The position numbers and the translations under genes are program-made. From assembly GCF_002102345.1 (NCBI RefSeq), contig NZ_LQPP01000029.1, forward strand, positions 124,001 through 188,000: DNA of 64,000 bases, read 5' to 3'. Below are positions 57,388-64,000 of this stretch, in pieces. The first letter of the stretch is position 1. The number at the start of each line of letters is the position of its first letter. The notes beneath the pieces are model-generated. The model made no database searches. It had not been told where the DNA came from and worked only from the letters and a program-made list of their open reading frames with translations. Source of the DNA: Mycolicibacterium peregrinum. Its GTDB lineage: Bacteria > Actinomycetota > Actinomycetes > Mycobacteriales > Mycobacteriaceae.

Positions 57388-58343
57388 CGGCTCGCGATCC
57401 AGTCGGCAAGTCGCTGCGGTGCCCCGTCGCCGATGTCAGCACCGGCGCTAATGTCCTGCAGGACGACCACCGGATCTGCGGTGAGGATGCCGGGATGCTG
57501 CGCGCCAGTGACTTGGTTCCACCACCCGGCGGTCGCCCACACCGTCTGGTCAGCAGGCACGCGCACGGTCAAAGTTGCCTCCTCGGCGGTCGCTTCCACC
57601 AAATCGAAGTCGGTGAGGTCAATCAGCTCCTCGGAGTAGACCAGGCCGTGTGTCGGTACCCGCCACGGCGCCAGCACATCGGCGGCGACTTCACCGCCGG
57701 CAAGCACCCGTACCGTCAGCTCGGCGCCGAGCCGGATCGCGCTGCGGACCTGATCGGTCACCGAGTCTGTGCCATACCAGTAGGTTTCGATAAGTCCGTC
57801 GTCGGCCGGCACCGACGTCATCGCGGCGAGGCATTCCCGACGTGATTCCTCGGCCATGGGTGTGTTTGGCAGCGGCACCCTCTCCACCATCTTGGATATC
57901 GCCTGCTGGCTCACTGCGATGGCCGCGGCAAGGTCGCTTTGGCGCAGGTGCTCGCTGGTGAGGACGCAGATCCGTTCCGCCGCGCGGCGACGCCAGCTAC
58001 GTTCGCCTGCGCCGCGGCGGGGGCGCGCCATCGCAGGAGCGCGGTAAACGGTGCCAGAGAGCACCAGTTCGCCTGTACTGCCGACGCTGAGGTCGACGCC
58101 CCCCTCGGCTAACAGAGCTGAACGCGCCTGCGCGGAGATTGTGTCGCAGACGACGAATATCCGGTGGCCAGTACGGCTACGGCTGCGATCCAGTGCCAAT
58201 GTTGGTGACGACACGCGTTCAGCCACGATGAGGTCGGCGGTGACCGCGTGGTTGCCGGCGCGGTAGGTGATGGTTTGGGCATCACCTGTGACCACCGGGA
58301 CTCCGGCCTCGACCAGGCGTGCGGGCACTGACGCAGGATGCAT
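57384..58343 (-). CDS. AbiEi-like antitoxin with winged HTH
   Basis: 319 residues. The AbiEi layout is changed: an N-terminal region (LVEAGVPVVTGDAQTITYRA) is followed by a central winged HTH (LRQSDLAAAIAVSQQAISKMV, residues about 132-152, read in parts) and a C-terminal alpha/beta antitoxin domain. The usual position of the HTH is at the N-terminus, so this is either a variant or has an added domain. Palindromes upstream of the ATG at 58343 fit autoregulation, which is known for AbiE. First gene of the pair. Confidence 0.72.
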   Translation of the reverse strand: MHPASVPARLVEAGVPVVTGDAQTITYRAGNHAVTADLIVAERVSSPTLALDRSRSRTGHRIFVVCDTISAQARSALLAEGGVDLSVGSTGELVLSGTVYRAPAMARPRRGAGERSWRRRAAERICVLTSEHLRQSDLAAAIAVSQQAISKMVERVPLPNTPMAEESRRECLAAMTSVPADDGLIETYWYGTDSVTDQVRSAIRLGAELTVRVLAGGEVAADVLAPWRVPTHGLVYSEELIDLTDFDLVEATAEEATLTVRVPADQTVWATAGWWNQVTGAQHPGILTADPVVVLQDISAGADIGDGAPQRLADWIASR

Positions 58344-58367
58344 CCCTCTACCCTATCATCGATACAA

Positions 58368-58413
58368 TGTCAAACAACCAAACTCGAAAATGGGAGCCTG
58401 CAGTTGTTTGACA
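58368..58413. promoter_or_regulatory. Inverted-repeat operator of the AbiE-like pair
   Basis: TGTCAAACAAC (58368-58378) and GTTGTTTGACA (58403-58413) form a perfect 11-bp inverted repeat, 24 bases apart, 25-70 bases upstream of the antitoxin start. The right arm also carries overlapping TTGT/ACAA and GTTTG/CAAAC palindromes. On the minus strand the left arm supplies a TTGACA hexamer. It matches the known design in which AbiEi dimers bind repeated sites to repress their own promoter. Confidence 0.7.
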
Positions 58414-58894
58414 ACAAACGGAGGTTCGGGGTAAAAGTCCACGCGCCCCCGCTCGGCGCCATTGTCGGTGTTGGCGTCGAAGCTGATGCTGCAATCCTTA
58501 ACCTCGGGCGAACCGTTCTGGCGCTGACGCTGGAGCAGGAGCTGCCAAGATCCTCCGCCAGATCATCAGCGCAATCCGCGAGCTGCGACAGCGCGCGAAA
58601 GCGTTGTTCAACAATTGAACACCCCCAGAATGAGGGGGAGGAACCGCTGGTGGACACCCACATGAAAGCCCAGGCAGAGATGCTGGCCGACCTGCTCTCC
58701 ACGCAGGAAGACCTTGACCCGACCCGGGGCCGTCGCTGAGCGAAGGGCTGTTCGGCGACGGGACGCTGATCGGCGGGCAGCGCCATGAGGCAGACCTTGG
58801 GGTGTTCGATTTCTGAACACCCTAGTGGCGGCGGCCTTGGAGGGCTTTCGTCTACGCGCCACGGACCTGCCGCGATGACGTTTGGTCCGCCGCG
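58414..58894. other. 481-base stretch of gene remnants and hairpins
   Basis: No intact gene. Coding-like fragments without starts are seen on the plus strand: a helical tail (AAKILRQIISAIRELRQRAK) ending at 58619, MKAQAEMLADLLSTQEDLDP ending at 58739, and LFGDGTLIGGQRHEADLGVF ending at 58816, in different frames. Hairpins: GTTCAA/TTGAAC near 58604-58618, CCCCC/GGGGG (about 58622-58638) and GGGTGTTC/GAACACCC (about 58799-58821). This suggests decay of one or more genes beside the toxin-antitoxin pair. Confidence 0.5.
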
Positions 58895-59818
58895 TTACCC
58901 GCCGAGCAGGTCACGTAGCGCCTGGCTGGCCGCTCGTCGGGCCCGGTGGGCGATGTCGAGCATCGGCATCGTCATGAAACCGTGGATGCCGCCTTCGAAC
59001 GGGCGTCGGGTCACTGGCACCCCGGCCGCCTCCAACGCGTCGGCATAGGCGATGCCCTCGTCATACAGGGGATCGTGGCCGGCGAGCACCACGACGGCCG
59101 GCGGTAAACCACTGAGGTCACCGTGTAGCGGTGAGGCGTAAGGGTTTTGCCGGTCGCCGATTGCCGGGACGTATTGGTCCCAGTACCACTGCAGTGCCGG
59201 GCGCGGATTGTAGAAGCCCTTGCCGAACAGTTGGTAGGAGTCGGTATCGAAATCTGCGGCGATCACCGGGTACAGCAGGAGTTGTGCCGCCAGGTCCGGT
59301 CCTCCACGGTCGCGGGCCATCAGGGTGGTCACCGCGGCGAGGTTGCCTCCGGCGCTGTCGCCGCCCACGACGACGCGTGACGGGTCGGCGCCGAAATCGG
59401 CTGCATGATCGACTGCCCAGCGGGTGGCGGCGTAGAGGTCTTCGGCGCCGGTCGGCCAGCGGTGCTCGGGGGCCAGCCGGTAGGCGACCGAAACCACCAC
59501 AGCTGGAATGAGATTGGCAAGGTTGCGGCATAATCCGTCGTGGCTGTCGAGATCGCAGAACACGAACCCGCCGCCATGGGCGTACACCAGCAGGGGCAGT
59601 GGTTCGGAGGCGTCGGGTCGGTAGACCCGCACATCGATACGACCGTTGTCGACCGGTACCTGGTGGTCGGCAACGGAAGCCACCGGCTCGGGCTGGGGGT
59701 TGGCGACGAACCGGCTGTGGATCGCGGCGCGGGCCTGCGCGCCGGTCATGGTGTGTACTGGCGGGAAGCCTGAATCCAGTGTCTTGATCAAACCCGCGAT
59801 CTGTGGATCGAGCGTCAT
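58895..59818 (-). CDS. HSL-family alpha/beta hydrolase (esterase) (2)
   Basis: 307 residues. HGGGF (YAHGGGFVFCD), nucleophile GGDSAGGNLA, Asp in AGHDPLYDEG and His in EGGIHGFMTM complete the hormone-sensitive-lipase family triad and oxyanion hole. It is an esterase of unknown substrate. The ATG at 59818 overlaps the IclR stop by four bases, so regulator and hydrolase form one transcript in the divergently organised steroid-type cluster. Confidence 0.93.
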   Translation of the reverse strand: MTLDPQIAGLIKTLDSGFPPVHTMTGAQARAAIHSRFVANPQPEPVASVADHQVPVDNGRIDVRVYRPDASEPLPLLVYAHGGGFVFCDLDSHDGLCRNLANLIPAVVVSVAYRLAPEHRWPTGAEDLYAATRWAVDHAADFGADPSRVVVGGDSAGGNLAAVTTLMARDRGGPDLAAQLLLYPVIAADFDTDSYQLFGKGFYNPRPALQWYWDQYVPAIGDRQNPYASPLHGDLSGLPPAVVVLAGHDPLYDEGIAYADALEAAGVPVTRRPFEGGIHGFMTMPMLDIAHRARRAASQALRDLLGG

Positions 59819-60672
59819 GCGGGGACCAGGGTGGCAGAGGTCCGTGGGCCGACGGGGCCGCCGACGCGCAGCGGCCGGACGGGTTGCAAGGTGGGGACCA
59901 CTCGATGAGGCCCATCTTCGGCATTGCGCCAGATACCCATGGCCGTCATCCGCACCGGAGCGGCCAGCCGCTGGTCGAATGCCATCCGGCTCATCGGACC
60001 ACACACCGATACCGCCGCGACGGCGGCGCCGGCCGGACCGATCGGTGCTGCCACACAACCGAATCCGGTGAGCGATTCCTCCCGTTCGAATGCGACGCCG
60101 TGGGCGCGGACCTTTGCCAACTCGGCTTCCAGCTGCCGTTCCGTGCTGATCGAAAACCGCGTCAACCGCGAGGCCAGATTGACCTCGACCGATGAATTGT
60201 CGGCCAGGATGGCCTTGCCGACCGCCGTACAGTGCGCGGGCTGCCGCCCTCCGATACGGGTCGGAATGGCTGCCACCATCTGACCGCCGATCTTCTCCAG
60301 GTATACGACGTCGGATCCGTCGAGTACCGCCAGGTGGACGACCAGTCCGGTGGCCCGGTGCAGATCGCGCAGCAACGGAATCGCGGCACGGTGGATGCGG
60401 TCCTGGTGCAGCGCCAGCGATCCCAGTTCGACGAGCCGCATGCCCAACTCGTAGTCACGGCCATCACGGCGGAGCCAACGAAGGTGCACCAGGCGCTCGA
60501 GGAGTCGGTGGGCCGACGATCGGGGCAGCCCGGTCCGGCGCACGATCTCGGCCAATGTCAGTCGGGCGGATCCCTCGAAGGCATCGAGAACCAGGGAAAC
60601 CCGGTCGATGACGGCGCTGGGCGTCTCGCCCGGCTTCTCGGCAGCCATTGTCTTCTCGGCAGCCATTGTCAT
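59815..60672 (-). CDS. IclR-family transcriptional regulator
   Basis: 285 residues. An N-terminal winged HTH (LTLAEIVRRTGLPRSSAHRLLERL, residues about 38-61, read in parts) and C-terminal IclR ligand domain (HRATGLVVHLAVLDGSDVVY; GGRQPAHCTAVGKAILA; GPAGAAVAAVSVCGP). The start at 60672 has a GGGAGG site. The first codons contain a perfect 18-bp tandem duplication (TMAAEK twice), so internal ATGs at 60666 and 60648 are alternatives. A 21-bp palindrome lies 36 bases upstream. It likely controls the hydrolase and perhaps the KstD-HsaC-HsaA-like genes. Confidence 0.93.
   Translation of the reverse strand: MTMAAEKTMAAEKPGETPSAVIDRVSLVLDAFEGSARLTLAEIVRRTGLPRSSAHRLLERLVHLRWLRRDGRDYELGMRLVELGSLALHQDRIHRAAIPLLRDLHRATGLVVHLAVLDGSDVVYLEKIGGQMVAAIPTRIGGRQPAHCTAVGKAILADNSSVEVNLASRLTRFSISTERQLEAELAKVRAHGVAFEREESLTGFGCVAAPIGPAGAAVAAVSVCGPMSRMAFDQRLAAPVRMTAMGIWRNAEDGPHRVVPTLQPVRPLRVGGPVGPRTSATLVPA
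60634..60669. repeat. Perfect 18-bp tandem duplication at the IclR start
   Basis: Units 60634-60651 and 60652-60669 are identical. In the IclR frame each unit encodes T-M-A-A-E-K and supplies its own ATG. Slippage would add or remove six residues and a start codon without changing the frame. Confidence 0.85.
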
Positions 60673-60707
60673 GAGGACCTCCCATATCGAGCCGCATGCC
60701 TGGACGG

Positions 60708-60728
60708 CATATGACTATTAGTCATATG
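60708..60728. promoter_or_regulatory. 21-bp palindromic operator upstream of IclR
   Basis: CATATGACT-ATT-AGTCATATG is a perfect 9-bp inverted repeat with a 3-base centre, 36 bases before the IclR start. A further CATATGACTG direct copy overlaps its right edge (60723-60732). The symmetry and place fit autoregulation by the IclR protein. Confidence 0.7.
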
Positions 60729-60797
60729 ACTGTTTGTAGCATATCGATGTGGGTGCTGTCACATGAACGACTGAATGCGAGCGGGGTCATGCCAAAA

Positions 60798-60820
60798 CCC
60801 CCGCCGCGATGCGGCGGGGG
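60798..60820 (-). terminator. Intrinsic terminator after the KstD-like flavoprotein gene
   Basis: A perfect 10-bp G+C stem (CCCCCGCCGC with GCGGCGGGGG, 3-base loop) is followed on the minus strand by TTTT (complement of 60794-60797). It lies 40 bases after the stop of the gene at 60861-62327. It separates that operon from the IclR-hydrolase unit. Confidence 0.85.
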
Positions 60821-60860
60821 TAGGGCGATATCAAGTTGCAGGGGCGGCGATGACCAGCGG

Positions 60861-62327
60861 CTATGCCTCTGCCGCGGCCCGGCCGGCGCGCCGACCGTAG
60901 AAGCTGCCGTCACCCAGTGACACACCGCTGGCATATCCCCAGGCGGCCAGGCCGGCCGTGCAGCGCCCGGCAGCGAACAGCCCGGGAATGGGGTCACCAC
61001 TGACGTGCAGTACTTCGGCGTCGAGCGTGGTGTGCAGCCCGCCGAGGGTGAAACCGCCGGTGCTCTCGCGGAGGTCGATGGCTCCCACCGGGGATTTGAT
61101 CGGCTTGAGCCACTGCGGCTTCTTGTGCAGCAGCGGGTCCTCGCCGCGCGACGCGCCCTCGTTATAGGCATCGACGGTGGCTTGCAGCGAGTTCGGAGGT
61201 AGGCCGATCTCGGCCTCCAGGTCGGCGATGGTGTCGGCCACCCACGTCGGCGGCCGCATCATCAGTAGGGGAGAGCGCGAGGCCATCGCCTCCTCCTGGG
61301 CGTCGCCGTCGATGATCAGATAGGCCGTGTTGTTCTGGTGATACAGCGTCAACTGGCCGGCGCGACCGGGATAGGTGTCCTCGGCGACATAACGCTGACC
61401 ACGTTCGTTGACCAGAATCCCGCGCACCAACTGCTGGGGGTCGATGAACAGAGCGACCTCGGTGGCGTCCATGTGCGCCAAATCGGCACCGAGTGCCTGC
61501 GCCATCCGGATGGCCTGCCCGTCGTGCTGCTCGATCGAGGCGGCCGGGCGGCCGGCGATGCGCGGGGCATACCTGGCGACCATCGCGTCGTTGTAGGCGA
61601 AACTTCCGGTGGCCAGCACAACTCCACGTCGTGCCCGGATGTCCAGCACGGTGCCGTAGCGCCGGGTCCGAATGCCGACGACGCGGCCGTCGGACTCGAC
61701 GATCAGCGACTGCACCCGCACGTCGTACAGCGAGCGCACTCCGACCGCGGTCGCGGTGTCGACGAGGCCCTTCATCAGCATGTAGCCCGCGCTGGACTCG
61801 CCCTGTTTCTTGTTCTGCATTTGCGGCACGTGCCCGCGCGGAGCGGGCGTGGCGATGGTGTTGAACGGGTACGAGTTCTCCCCGCCGCTGTACATCAGCC
61901 CCTGGTCGCCCATCGGCTCCCAACCGGGCTCGCCGAAGAACTCGGGTTTGAACGGCACCCCGCAGCCCACGAGCCAGTCGAAGTGCGCGACGCTGCCCTC
62001 GCAGTAATCCGCGATGCGCGCGGCATCGGCGCCGGGCCCCATCGCCGCGTTGAGGAATGCGGCCATGTTGTCGACGGAATCTTCGAACCCGCAGGCCTTT
62101 TGGATCTCGGTCCCACCGCCGAGGTAGATGAATCCACCTGCCATCGAGGCGGCTCCGCCCCAGGAGCCGGTGCGTTCGAGTACCAGTACGTCGGCGCCGG
62201 CGCGGGCCGCCTCCACTGCTGCGGCGGCGCCGGCCACCCCGTAACCGGCGATCACCACGTCGGCCTCGTCGGCCCACTCGGTGACCGCGCTGACCGGGAT
62301 CGGCCGGATGTCGTCGGTGAGCGTCAC
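60861..62327 (-). CDS. FAD-binding KstD/fumarate-reductase-family dehydrogenase
   Basis: 488 residues. FAD motif VVIAGYGVAGAAAAVEAARAG (about residues 24-44; read in parts), GGAASMAGGFIYLGGG, FAD-covalent-free GVVLATGSFAYND and C-terminal GLFAAGRCTAGLAAWGYASG. This is the FAD_binding_2 family, which includes 3-ketosteroid dehydrogenases. It overlaps the extradiol dioxygenase stop by four bases (GTG 62327) and is followed by a strong terminator. The context suggests dehydrogenation of a steroid- or terpenoid-like ring; the substrate is unproven. Confidence 0.85.
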   Translation of the reverse strand: MTLTDDIRPIPVSAVTEWADEADVVIAGYGVAGAAAAVEAARAGADVLVLERTGSWGGAASMAGGFIYLGGGTEIQKACGFEDSVDNMAAFLNAAMGPGADAARIADYCEGSVAHFDWLVGCGVPFKPEFFGEPGWEPMGDQGLMYSGGENSYPFNTIATPAPRGHVPQMQNKKQGESSAGYMLMKGLVDTATAVGVRSLYDVRVQSLIVESDGRVVGIRTRRYGTVLDIRARRGVVLATGSFAYNDAMVARYAPRIAGRPAASIEQHDGQAIRMAQALGADLAHMDATEVALFIDPQQLVRGILVNERGQRYVAEDTYPGRAGQLTLYHQNNTAYLIIDGDAQEEAMASRSPLLMMRPPTWVADTIADLEAEIGLPPNSLQATVDAYNEGASRGEDPLLHKKPQWLKPIKSPVGAIDLRESTGGFTLGGLHTTLDAEVLHVSGDPIPGLFAAGRCTAGLAAWGYASGVSLGDGSFYGRRAGRAAAEA

Positions 62328-63232
62328 GGCTGCATGGCCTTCGGCAGATCGGTGACCCACTGGTGTCCCCAGTAGCTGTCTGCGGTGATTTCTTCTGCCG
62401 TGTAATAGGTTTCGTCGACCCGCATGCCCTCGGTGCCGAATTCGATATCCCAGTCGCCCGGAGCGCGCACGTAGAACGACACCATCTTGTCGTTGGTGTG
62501 CCGACCCAGTGTCGACGACAGCTGGAAGCCTTCGGCATTGACCCGGTCGAGGGCCTGGCCCACTGCATCGAGGGTGTCGACCTCGACCATGAGATGAATG
62601 AGTCCCGGATCGCGCAGCGTCTGCGCGGGACAGATCGCCAGGCTGTGATGGCGCTCGTTGACGCCCATGAATCGCACCCGCACCGGTCCGAACTCCGGCG
62701 GCACCGGGACGCGGAACGCGCCACGGGACTTGAAACCCAGTACCTCGGTGTAGAACTCGAACAAGCCGTTGACGTCGAGCGCGGGCAACACCACATGCCC
62801 GAGACCCTGATCGCCGGTGACGAACCTCGCGCCGAAGGGTGTGACCACCGGGGAGTGGTCGAGGACCGGGCCGTGGAACACCTCCAGTGAGGTGCCGGCC
62901 GGGTCTTCGAACGCGATGGCCTCCTCGACCCGTCGGGCGTCCGTCTCTTCGAGCGAGAGCTGCTTGAACGGCACCCCGGCGGCATCGAGCGCGGCCTTGA
63001 CCTGCTCAAGGTCGGCGTGGTCGCGCACCTCCCAGCCGACGGTCAGGATCTTGTCGGAGTCGCCGGGTACGACGATGATGCGGGCAGCACGCTCATCCAT
63101 CCGCAGGTACAACGCGGACTCGTCGGGCCCGGTACCGGTGGCGAAGCCGAGCACGTTGAAGGCGAAGTGCCGCCAGCGCTCGATATCAGAGGCGGCGACG
63201 GTGACGTAGCCGAGGCTCTTGATCAGTCCCAT
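62324..63232 (-). CDS. HsaC/BphC-like extradiol dioxygenase (VOC family)
   Basis: 302 residues, two-domain type I extradiol dioxygenase. Iron ligands are visible: His in GLGHVVLPALD (about 145), His in GLIHLMVEVDT (about 213) and Glu in WDIEFGTEGMRV (about 266). The acid/base residues His and Tyr are in ERHHSLAICP and VSFYVRAPG. It cleaves a catechol ring next to one hydroxyl. The length and motifs are those of HsaC, which opens ring A of the steroid seco product. It lies between the HsaA-like and KstD-like genes. Confidence 0.9.
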   Translation of the reverse strand: MGLIKSLGYVTVAASDIERWRHFAFNVLGFATGTGPDESALYLRMDERAARIIVVPGDSDKILTVGWEVRDHADLEQVKAALDAAGVPFKQLSLEETDARRVEEAIAFEDPAGTSLEVFHGPVLDHSPVVTPFGARFVTGDQGLGHVVLPALDVNGLFEFYTEVLGFKSRGAFRVPVPPEFGPVRVRFMGVNERHHSLAICPAQTLRDPGLIHLMVEVDTLDAVGQALDRVNAEGFQLSSTLGRHTNDKMVSFYVRAPGDWDIEFGTEGMRVDETYYTAEEITADSYWGHQWVTDLPKAMQP

Positions 63233-63245
63233 ATGAGCTGTCCTC

Positions 63246-64000
63246 TCAGATCATCGCCCGCAGCGGACCCTGCGGGTCCACACCCAGTGAACTGAGGGCC
63301 GACGCGTGATAGACCGTGCTCGGAACGTGAATCGCGTGGGCCTGGCCGACATGCACATCGCGCCAATAGCGTTGCAGCGGTTTGTCCATCCGCGCCGCGT
63401 TGCCGCCGCACCGGGCGAAGATCTCGTCGACCGCCGAGACCGCGCGCCACACTGCCCGCACCTGGGTGCGCCGGCCCGCGGCCCGGTCCTCGAACGACAC
63501 TTCCTTGCCCGAGTCGACGATGTCGTAGATGCGATCGGCGTTGGCCAACAGTTCCTGGCGGGCCGCGTTGATGTCCGCCGCGGCTTCACCGATCGCGTAC
63601 ATGACGTAGGGGTCGTCCTTGATCGCCACGCCGCTGGAGTTGACCCGCTCACGTTGGTAGTCGAGCGCGGCGGCCAGGGCCCCCTCGGCGATGCCGATGG
63701 TCGCCGAGCTGATGCCGAGCGGGAACATCGTCGACCACGGCATCAGGTACAGCGTTTCGGTCATCCCGGCCTCGCGCTGGGCGGTGCCGTCCATGACCTT
63801 CATCGCGTCCATCGTCCGGTACGTCGGTACGAACGCATCCTTGACGATGACGTCCTTGGAGCCGGTTCCGCGCAGCCCCACCACATTCCACGAGTCCTCC
63901 ACGATCTCGTAGTCCTGGCGCGGCAGGATCATGTGCAGCATCTGCGGCGGCATTATGGGTACGGCCTCGGCGCCGGGTTCATTGCTGGCGAGCATCGCGC
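63246..64000 (-). CDS. HsaA-like flavin-dependent monooxygenase, C-terminal part
   Basis: About 250 residues; the frame continues beyond the right edge, so the N-terminus is missing. It has the acyl-CoA-dehydrogenase-like fold of HsaA/HpaB-type oxygenases: DYEIVEDSWNVVGLRGTGSKDVIVKD, FARCGGNAARMDKPLQRYWRDVHVGQAHA (read in parts) and the C-terminal PLRAMI. HsaA, with a flavin reductase, hydroxylates 3-HSA to a catechol that HsaC cleaves. It is 13 bases upstream of the dioxygenase gene. The reductase partner is not next to it; an HsaB-like gene lies at 28232-28768. Confidence 0.85.
   Translation of the reverse strand, partial: AMLASNEPGAEAVPIMPPQMLHMILPRQDYEIVEDSWNVVGLRGTGSKDVIVKDAFVPTYRTMDAMKVMDGTAQREAGMTETLYLMPWSTMFPLGISSATIGIAEGALAAALDYQRERVNSSGVAIKDDPYVMYAIGEAAADINAARQELLANADRIYDIVDSGKEVSFEDRAAGRRTQVRAVWRAVSAVDEIFARCGGNAARMDKPLQRYWRDVHVGQAHAIHVPSTVYHASALSSLGVDPQGPLRAMI

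Noticed and set aside
58338..58739. 133-residue plus-strand open frame from 58338
   Set aside because: It starts inside the antitoxin gene's start region, runs through the operator palindrome and has mixed composition; better explained as remnants.

Overview
The window is high-GC actinobacterial DNA, most likely from a rapidly growing Mycobacterium (Mycolicibacterium-type) chromosome. The left third keeps the order pta-ackA-pknG-glnH-glnX-mutT3-thiE-thiO-thiS-thiG-lpqL seen at the Rv0408-Rv0418 locus of M. tuberculosis. WXG100 proteins, KshA/HsaA/HsaB/HsaC-like steroid enzymes and many GTG starts with 4-base stop/start overlaps fit this. Both edges cut genes: an aminotransferase at the left and an HsaA-like monooxygenase at the right.

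1-13.5 kb is core metabolism and sensing: acetate overflow (pta, ackA); a VWA membrane protein that looks internally shortened; a CtaG-like membrane protein; the PknG-GlnH-GlnX amino-acid sensing operon; a Nudix hydrolase; and thiamine synthesis under a TPP riboswitch. 13.5-27.6 kb is an insertion-rich stretch: a palindromic repeat, an SGNH esterase, an orphan WXG100 pair, an ABC exporter, an SPFH protein, a tRNA-like element, two tandem M28 lipoprotein peptidases, a type III PKS / methyltransferase / FAD-monooxygenase operon resembling srsABC, and three transporters (NCS2, SulP, APC).

27.6-51.8 kb is a catabolic region with four local regulators (one PadR, three TetR). It holds an HsaB-like flavin reductase, KstD-like and KshA-like steroid-ring enzymes, two unrecognised proteins, SnoaL-like proteins and SDRs. 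A nine-gene minus-strand block (acyl-CoA ligase, alcohol and aldehyde dehydrogenases, enoyl-CoA hydratase, two acyl-CoA dehydrogenases, NTF2-fold protein, SDR, esterase) faces a Baeyer-Villiger monooxygenase-SDR operon. The parts together suggest conversion of an alcohol or ketone to an ester, hydrolysis, oxidation to an acid, CoA activation and beta-oxidation.

51.8-54.2 kb is a short AT-richer island of orphan small genes and decayed frames. 54.2-58.9 kb has a Dabb-domain protein, an old-yellow-enzyme homologue, an AbiE-like toxin-antitoxin pair with a palindromic operator, and gene remnants. 58.9-64 kb is a second steroid/aromatic-type cluster: HSL-family hydrolase, IclR regulator, KstD-like flavoprotein, HsaC-like extradiol dioxygenase and HsaA-like monooxygenase, with a palindromic operator and an intrinsic terminator.

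I found no rRNA, canonical tRNA, CRISPR array, intact insertion sequence or integrase. Functions are assigned from protein sequence features and recalled family knowledge; no database search was run.
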